Assembly: GCA_964430335.1 (NCBI GenBank)
Contig: CAYSEN010000006.1
Coordinates: 1 to 55,217 of the forward strand
Direction: 5' to 3'
Length of the DNA stretch: 55,217 nucleotides
Source: SIBU01 sp964430335
Lineage (GTDB): Bacteria > Patescibacteriota > Minisyncoccia > Phycocordibacterales > SIBU01
Shown: piece after piece, positions 49,715-55,217 of the stretch
Numbering within the stretch: the first letter of the stretch is position 1
Layout of the letters: every line of letters starts with the position of its first letter
The notes under the pieces: generated by a model
What the model was told of the DNA's origin: nothing
Seen by the model: the letters and a program-made list of their open reading frames with translations, nothing else
The model's database searches: none
Translations under genes and position numbers: made by a program

Positions 49715-50817
49715 ATGAACAAGACACACAACGCGCTCCGAATTTACGGCGCACACTGGCTGGCACTTCTGCCGGCTATTGGGAACAAACACGATGACAA
49801 ATGGGCATTAACCGAGGCCGTCCGCAAAGCCAAGCAAGCGGGAGTAGAGCTATTCGAACTCGCCTGCCATCCAATCAATGGGCTAAGTGCCAAAGACACG
49901 GCCGATGCTCTCAAAACCGGTGGAATCACCCAAGCCTCGTACTGCCGGTTCTACCCGGGAGATGAGAACTGTGGTGACCCTCTTGGATCCGGAGACATCT
50001 ACGAAAAGGCGATTCGAACCTTCGAAGACGACCTTCGGTTCATCAGGGACCTGCGAACTGAGGGCATCGCGGTCAGACACATGACAGGCCCAAGCTGTTT
50101 CGTCCTCGGCAAGAAATATGACCAGGGTGCTATCGCAACCGTTCAGTACGCCAGGGATTTTTACACCCGGTTTAGCTACCGCATCCAAAACATGGGTGAT
50201 CTGACCGTTTGTCTCGAATACCTGCGTCCGAGTGAGGACCACGCGATTGAAAATCTCGACCGGGTTCGGGAGATCGCAAAGGATTTCCCTTGGCTTCGCT
50301 GGCACGCCGACGTCTTCCACATGCTCGAGCGCGGAGAAAATCCCNNNNNNNNNNNNNNNNNNNNNNNNNNNNNNNNNNNNNNNNNNNNNNNNNNNNNNNN
50401 NNNNNNNNNNNNNNNNNNNNNNNNNNNNNNNNNNNNNNNNNNNNTTGGCTTCGCTGGCACGCCGACGTCTTCCACATGCTCGAGCGCGGAGAAAATCCCG
50501 CTGAGATCATTCGCAAGGCAGGACCACTTCTCGGCTACCTCCACGGCCACGGAAGCAAACGCGTGATGCCGGGAATGAATGCTGGGGAAAATCCAGACGA
50601 GTGGGATCACGTCAACTGGGCAGACATCGCCACAGCACTTGACGAAGTCGGCTACGAAGGACCGATCGTCCCAGAGCCATTCGGTGAAGAGATCCGTCAG
50701 CAAGTTCCGGACCTTGGCATAGGCCTGCCTCCGGCGGCGGACCCTCTGATGTACTACACGGGGGCTCTCGAGCACCTTCGAAAAGTCGGCATTCTGTCGA
50801 CCCCAACCACCTCTTAA
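49715..50817 (+). CDS. sugar-phosphate isomerase/epimerase (tagatose/psicose 3-epimerase-like)
   Basis: A TIM-barrel protein of the xylose-isomerase-like family. The metal and substrate residues of D-tagatose 3-epimerase align in order and spacing: Glu 168 (CLEYLRP), Asp 199 and His 202 (HADVFHM), His 225 and Arg 231 (LHGHGSKR), Glu 269 (VPEPFG). The substrate is not known. A 100-N run at 50345-50444 lies in the gene, but identical 55-base flanks merge into one 315-residue protein. Composition and codon use are visibly richer in GC than neighbours, and it is the only gene on its strand for many kilobases, which suggests transfer from another lineage. It has a promoter and a terminator of its own. 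Confidence 0.82.
50290..50499. other. assembly gap with duplicated 55-base flanks
   Basis: 100 N at 50345-50444 between identical copies 50290-50344 and 50445-50499. Merging keeps the epimerase frame intact. Confidence 0.9.
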
Positions 50818-50834
50818 GCAAGGTGGTTTTTCTT
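50805..50834. terminator. shared terminator of convergent genes
   Basis: Stem AACCACCT with AGGTGGTT, 8-nt loop, T-tract after the stem on the plus strand. It overlaps the epimerase stop and abuts the stop of the gene at 50834. Confidence 0.75.
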
Positions 50835-52195
50835 TACATTGAGAAACTCTTGTACATCTTTTCAAGATCTAAATCAAAATCAGAGTTGTCAGGATTTTTG
50901 CCTTCGGTAATTACTAACATTTTTTCTGAAGTCTTTATGATTATCTGTCGTATCAAAGCAGGTAATCCTTCCGAACTTTTTGAACTGTAGCTGATTATTT
51001 TTGCATTATTACCGCTTAAGACCATATCTGAAACTATTGGTTTTCCTGCGATATTAGTATTCCGACTTATCAATTTCAAAATACCGTCTACAAAAACACT
51101 AAGGGGTGTTGTTGAAGATTTTGCAAAAAGATAAGGTGGCAAAACAGCAACAGAAACTACTACCCCTTTTAAACCAGTGTGATCGGCGGGTGAATCAAAA
51201 ATAGCGATCGTTCCATCTTCTTTATCATCCTCTAAATAAGTTGCGGTCCAAAGCGGTGGATAATCCATCGAGAAAACTCCGTTTTTGTCCGAATATTTTT
51301 TCCACTTAACCGTATCTTTAATCGCGAAAGATTTTACAATTGTTTCAAAATTTCTTTCATACCTTTCCGACTTTTTTTCAGTGTTTAGGCTAATCTTATA
51401 ATAAGCGTGTGGAATATTAGGATTATTAAACACATACTGCACAATGTGTCCTGTTATGATCTCAGAGGTTGGCTGTGACGCTGAAACATCATATTCAACC
51501 TTAAGAGCGTCCATGTTTCCTAATTTTATTTTCTCTGGTTCAAGATAGGTAAATTTAATATCATTTGAAACTTCTTTACTATACTGCTCATAGAATTTTT
51601 GGCTGTAACTCAAAACCTTTTTAGTATTTTCGAAATTTCCATAAGCCAATTCTACATATACTACGGCCTGATTTTTTTGGATCGGCAGGTTCAAAGCTTC
51701 CTTTGTGGATCCGATTTTAAACAGTCGATATGTTTCTTCAGTTGATGTAGACACCACCCAACTCGCAGGATAATTGATTTCAAAACCTAGGTTTGGGTTC
51801 GCATAATTACTGAGCTTCTCCTCAAAGACCAGTCTACCAACTCCCGGCCAGTGAGAAATCTGATCTCGAACTTTGCTGAGTAGTGTGTTTACACTATCAT
51901 GCTTAAAATAAATCACCCCAGCCAAAATACCTCCGACGACCACCAAAAAGGACACAGAAATTAACACACTTCTTAAGATTGTTTTCTGTGTCATTGCAAC
52001 ACCGAGAGTCTTGTCTGAATCTAGCATCCTGACTGCTGTTTGAGCTCTCTGTGAAGCTTCGACTACAAATGCAAAAGACTGTTCAATGTCTAGGTCATCC
52101 CAGCCTGCATTTAAGAGTTCGAGGCGTATATCATTTACACTCTTACCGAGCTCTTTATTTTTGCGAATATAATCCGCTAATTCTGGTTTTACCAT
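50834..52195 (-). CDS. membrane protein with two PsbP-like repeats
   Basis: The 453-residue protein has an N-terminal helical domain (MVKPELADYIRKNKELGKSV, then ELLNAGWDDLDIEQSFAFV) that recurs in Parcubacterial membrane proteins, a transmembrane segment (about 92-115) and two related extracellular domains (about 150-300 and 305-450) each starting with a pattern like FEINYPASW / FSMDYPPLW, reminiscent of PsbP-type folds. The function is unknown. It starts 11 nt after the metalloprotease on the same strand, so the two may be co-expressed. Confidence 0.6.
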   Translation of the reverse strand: MVKPELADYIRKNKELGKSVNDIRLELLNAGWDDLDIEQSFAFVVEASQRAQTAVRMLDSDKTLGVAMTQKTILRSVLISVSFLVVVGGILAGVIYFKHDSVNTLLSKVRDQISHWPGVGRLVFEEKLSNYANPNLGFEINYPASWVVSTSTEETYRLFKIGSTKEALNLPIQKNQAVVYVELAYGNFENTKKVLSYSQKFYEQYSKEVSNDIKFTYLEPEKIKLGNMDALKVEYDVSASQPTSEIITGHIVQYVFNNPNIPHAYYKISLNTEKKSERYERNFETIVKSFAIKDTVKWKKYSDKNGVFSMDYPPLWTATYLEDDKEDGTIAIFDSPADHTGLKGVVVSVAVLPPYLFAKSSTTPLSVFVDGILKLISRNTNIAGKPIVSDMVLSGNNAKIISYSSKSSEGLPALIRQIIIKTSEKMLVITEGKNPDNSDFDLDLEKMYKSFSM

Positions 52196-52206
52196 TTAAC
52201 ATTGAT

Positions 52207-54237
52207 TTACTTAGTAACATTCACTGACGTACTGGATTGGTTCTTAGACGATGAATTATCTGTCGCTGTTACCGATATAACATGTTGACCACTTGTAGAT
52301 TTTGCATAACTCCAACTATAAGAACACGAGGTGGTCATACTACACGACTTTAACAAACTTCCATCAAGATAAATATTGATCATTGAGACTCCACTAGCAT
52401 CGGATGCATTGGTCTGAATATTAATTTTTCCACTTCCCTTTTTTGGCAAGACAGAACCGTTTGTGGGATTTGATATTGTCACAGAAGGAGGTGTGTTATC
52501 AGGAGCCAATACAGTATAAGTGGCACTTGCTGATGATAAATAACTACTGAAGGAATTATTAACAATCTTCTCAGTAAACGCACTTGATGCAGGTGGAGCT
52601 GTGACACTAGAGGTAACTACAAATGATTGAGACGCTGATCCACCAGGATTCAAAAGAAAACTCATTTGAGTTGGAGTCTGGTTAAACCCAGTTGGCAAAG
52701 TAGGTGTGGCTACGAAAGTAGAGCTTGCACAAGATGTGCTGTCGTTATTTGTTGTCTTAATTTGATATGTCAGAGACTGACCTGCACTTCCCGACTGTGC
52801 GCTTGGAGTAATGGTTACAGTTGGATTTGAGTGAACACAACTAACCGTCCCAGTAGAACTTACAAAGTTTGCAATAGTGTCTGCCCTTTGAGCAAGGACT
52901 CTCGAACTATCTGAAACATCGGCTGTACCAAGCGGAGAATTAGTTCCAGGATAAGTTATGTTTGGATTTGAAAAATACCCTACTCTAGGAGCACCGCAGT
53001 TTGGATATGCCATCACGGTTCTGAACTGACAGGCAGGGTCAACATATCCATGGCCATAAGCATAAGGATAGGTGCTTGAATCAACGGCAGGATCATGGAG
53101 CAATCCTATGTTGTGGCCAGTCTCATGTGCAAAACTATAATTAGACGAGGCACAGGTTCTTTTGACCACAGAAAAAGCTAAACTAGAATTAGACCCGACC
53201 CATGCCATTCCACAATAAGATGAACTCTCAACAAACATACTAACAAGATCAGCCTTGTAGGTTGTTCTCAAGGAATTTACATTTTGCGCACCATTCGTGC
53301 TGTTCGTTATATCATTTAGCATAGCATTGTAATCACCTGTTCCCTCGTCGTATGGAATCTGCTCTACATGAACAAGGTTTAACCTCATAGGCAGGCCGCT
53401 ATTGGCATAAGCAAGGTTGGTTGCATCTATCGCTGCCTGAGCTTGAGAAGCCATAGAAGCCCCGGCTATTACCGCTGACTGATTACTGTAAAGAACTAAA
53501 ACATCAATACTTGTTCCACTATCACCTTGGACGGTTTGAGTTTGAGTAGTACCACTTGTAGCCACGTCTCCTCCCAAACTCTGAGTATCAGACAGTTTAG
53601 CTGAAGAAAGTGACGGTTCGTCGGCGATTCCTGTGAAGTCATTTTCTCTTAGTGAATATAAATTTTCACCAACCGGTTCAATACTATAACTTGACCTCTT
53701 CTTTGAAGACGGGTCAGTTAAACTTACGTTACCTGTCAAATATCCGTCCACTACAGAAAAGAGAGCCTGACCATCCGGTGCACCCCTAACTTTACCGATC
53801 CAAGTAAAATTATTTACGTTTCTCTCAACCGACCTAACCTTATCAATCGTCAAAGTCTGCCCATCAAACAAATCTATAGTGACAGTCGAGGAGTTCTTAG
53901 GCGAACGACTATTGATAAAATCAAGTTTTCCCTCTGAAATCTTGTATCTCTTGGCGGTTTTATCATCCTGCTGTCTTTTTATTGCCTTTACTGTGTCCGG
54001 AGCTAAATCCTTTTTTGTAGAAGGATCAAACAAACTTACCGAAGAGGGTTGGTCTAGATTATTGGCCATAACTCCTACCGTAGAGAGCTGGTAATCATTT
54101 GATACGATAAAAGTATTGGCTGTATATACAGAAACAAAAATAAAAATAGCCCACATTAGCAAGTTTGCCTGTGGGTGTTCGTGTAAACTTTTATACCAAG
54201 AGTATTTTTCAGAAAGCTGATTGTGATATTTTTCCAT
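52207..54237 (-). CDS. secreted reprolysin-like metalloprotease with Ig-type tail
   Basis: The 676-residue protein has an N-terminal membrane anchor or signal segment (about 23-45), a prodomain, a metzincin catalytic domain with HETGHNIGLLHD (His 371, Glu 372, His 375, His 381, and the family Asp) and a C-terminal part with DUF11/Ig-like sequence (about 470-676, PPSVTISNPTNGSVLPKKGS). The zinc motif is complete. It is expected to cut extracellular proteins, either for nutrient uptake or on a host surface. The next gene (50834) is likely co-transcribed. Confidence 0.85.
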   Translation of the reverse strand: MEKYHNQLSEKYSWYKSLHEHPQANLLMWAIFIFVSVYTANTFIVSNDYQLSTVGVMANNLDQPSSVSLFDPSTKKDLAPDTVKAIKRQQDDKTAKRYKISEGKLDFINSRSPKNSSTVTIDLFDGQTLTIDKVRSVERNVNNFTWIGKVRGAPDGQALFSVVDGYLTGNVSLTDPSSKKRSSYSIEPVGENLYSLRENDFTGIADEPSLSSAKLSDTQSLGGDVATSGTTQTQTVQGDSGTSIDVLVLYSNQSAVIAGASMASQAQAAIDATNLAYANSGLPMRLNLVHVEQIPYDEGTGDYNAMLNDITNSTNGAQNVNSLRTTYKADLVSMFVESSSYCGMAWVGSNSSLAFSVVKRTCASSNYSFAHETGHNIGLLHDPAVDSSTYPYAYGHGYVDPACQFRTVMAYPNCGAPRVGYFSNPNITYPGTNSPLGTADVSDSSRVLAQRADTIANFVSSTGTVSCVHSNPTVTITPSAQSGSAGQSLTYQIKTTNNDSTSCASSTFVATPTLPTGFNQTPTQMSFLLNPGGSASQSFVVTSSVTAPPASSAFTEKIVNNSFSSYLSSASATYTVLAPDNTPPSVTISNPTNGSVLPKKGSGKINIQTNASDASGVSMINIYLDGSLLKSCSMTTSCSYSWSYAKSTSGQHVISVTATDNSSSKNQSSTSVNVTK

Positions 54238-54326
54238 TTATAATTTAGAGATTTAGTTATAATAAAATTTTACTAAATTTTAACATTTAATCTCACCTTA
54301 TACGAATAAATGACTGTGGGTAGTTT

Positions 54327-54365
54327 AAAAAGAGGGTTATCAATTCAATGACAACCCTCTTTTTC
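54327..54365. terminator. terminator after the zinc-ribbon gene
   Basis: Stem AAAGAGGGTT with AACCCTCTTT extended by TCA/TGA with one mismatch, 6-nt loop, T-tracts both sides. Confidence 0.8.
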
Positions 54366-54392
54366 TAGTTTAAGAATGAAAAATTATGGTCC

Positions 54393-55217
54393 TTAAATTT
54401 TTCTAACACCACAGTGGTCACAATACGCTCCCCCTTCCATGCTCATTTGACCGCATGAATTACATTTGGTTTTTAAGGCGTATCCACAAACTGGGCAGTG
54501 ATTCATGAACTGATCAACTTTAAGCGAACAATTAGGACAATGACCGCTCTTTAGTGCGCGCATCAAAACCGCTCGCTTGTTATAGAACTTTTTTTGAATT
54601 AGATAAATAAGCCATCCGAAAAATAGCGGGACGAGAATAAACCCAAGCCAATACAAAGTCGCCCAGACAATTTTAATTTGCGCTAGTATTGCAAAAATTT
54701 CTTGCAGAATTTTCCTTGGCAAAATTTCATAGACAAAAACAATTATTACTTGCGCGAAAATGATGCTAACAGTGGCCACCATTCCTCCCCAAATCACAGA
54801 ATACTCCGAGCGCTTTGCCTTTGAAGCGTGATATCGTCTCCACAGGAAGAAGAAAACTGGTGCGACAAACAGTAACCTAACGAGAAACTGCTCAAATTGG
54901 TAGACTAGAAAATCATGCTGGTATGCGCTCGCGGTCTTCTCCAAGATATCTTTCTGTGATGTAACTGCGCTTCTTACTGAATTGGTGAGAGATTGTTCGC
55001 GCGCCTGCTCTTTTGCCAAAATTCTCTCGAGGTTGGCGATTTGTTCGTCAGCTGATATAACACCGGACTTGAGAGCGTTTCTGTCAAAAGCAGTACCGTT
55101 TGAATTGGCGATCTTCTCTAGCAGTGACACTTCATAATCGCTGACCGTTTGATTTCTGTTGTATCTCTTATTGCTGATTTGACTATTGAGTTCTGTGATA
55201 TTGCTAACAGCAGATTT
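54393..55217 (-). CDS. coiled-coil membrane protein with double zinc ribbon (partial)
   Basis: The frame is open to the right edge, so the gene starts beyond 55217; the GTG at 55130 is not the true start. Visible parts: a coiled coil (to about residue 95 of the visible frame), three to four membrane segments and a C-terminal pair of zinc ribbons (CPNC...CPVCG and CNSCG...CDHCG). Proteins with a coiled coil, membrane segments and double zinc ribbons occur in Parcubacteria, but the function is unknown. Confidence 0.65.
   Translation of the reverse strand, partial: KSAVSNITELNSQISNKRYNRNQTVSDYEVSLLEKIANSNGTAFDRNALKSGVISADEQIANLERILAKEQAREQSLTNSVRSAVTSQKDILEKTASAYQHDFLVYQFEQFLVRLLFVAPVFFFLWRRYHASKAKRSEYSVIWGGMVATVSIIFAQVIIVFVYEILPRKILQEIFAILAQIKIVWATLYWLGFILVPLFFGWLIYLIQKKFYNKRAVLMRALKSGHCPNCSLKVDQFMNHCPVCGYALKTKCNSCGQMSMEGGAYCDHCGVRKI

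Noticed and set aside
6707..50499. 55-base direct repeats at four sites as target-site duplications of a mobile element
   Set aside because: All four flank exactly 100 N, have the same length, differ in sequence, and merging restores intact genes, which fits assembly overlaps and not insertion.

Overview
The window looks like a piece of a Candidate Phyla Radiation genome, most likely Parcubacteria/Paceibacteria. The evidence is indirect: an AT-rich genome on the standard genetic code, short intergenic gaps, 23S rRNA not preceded by 16S, an isolated secE-nusG-rplK, a eukaryote/archaeal-type single-chain GlyRS, type-B IleRS, a single short PilB/GspE ATPase, a large signal-peptide plus peptidoglycan-binding surface protein, and several conserved membrane proteins without known function. 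Most open reading frames are on the minus strand.

Layout. 1-720 is the 5' part of 23S rRNA (minus) with a long leader and its own upstream promoter. 1268-5455 carries an MscS-like membrane protein, a HTH/nucleotidyltransferase-like protein, an orphan gene, rplJ-rplL behind an L10 leader, a small membrane protein and a TPR protein. 5632-9326 is a very large secreted surface protein with a structured 5' leader. 10073-16317 holds an HTH protein, ftsK, recA, efp and the rpsR end of rpsF-ssb-rpsR. 17395-23497 is tatD, folC, metG, an AI-2E-type permease and an M16 protease. 24054-28692 is glyS, a surface membrane protein, recO and a hydrolase. 28700-29450 is an anomalous GC-rich, palindrome-rich island with an assembly gap. 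29527-36769 is ileS (with an embedded histidine-phosphatase domain), two orphan genes, argS, dut and tmk. 37410-41002 is glyA and divergently thyA-dcd-folA. 41079-46433 is secE-nusG-rplK, a SIMPL protein, folD, a PilB/GspE ATPase and galU. 46496-55217 is a Nudix hydrolase, DedA-like protein, PIF1-like helicase, a transferred-looking sugar epimerase and a set of secreted or membrane proteins including a reprolysin-like metalloprotease.

How genes work together. folC, folD, glyA, thyA, folA, dcd, dut and tmk, scattered over about 26 kb, together make a one-carbon folate cycle feeding dTMP and dTTP supply. recA, recO, ssb, tatD and the PIF1-like helicase cover DNA repair. Five aminoacyl-tRNA synthetases or translation factors sit beside ribosomal proteins. 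The surface protein, Ig-repeat protein, metalloprotease, M16 protease and PilB-type ATPase fit an episymbiotic cell surface.

Two window-wide patterns stand out. First, many genes have a -10 hexamer (often extended, TGnTAnnnT) ending 6-7 nt before the start codon, which predicts leaderless mRNAs. Second, several short orphan genes that are visibly richer in GC have their own promoter, their own terminator and in some cases a strong Shine-Dalgarno site. Four of the five 100-N runs are flanked by the same 55 bases on both sides and interrupt genes that become intact when the copies are merged, so they are scaffolding artefacts rather than broken genes.
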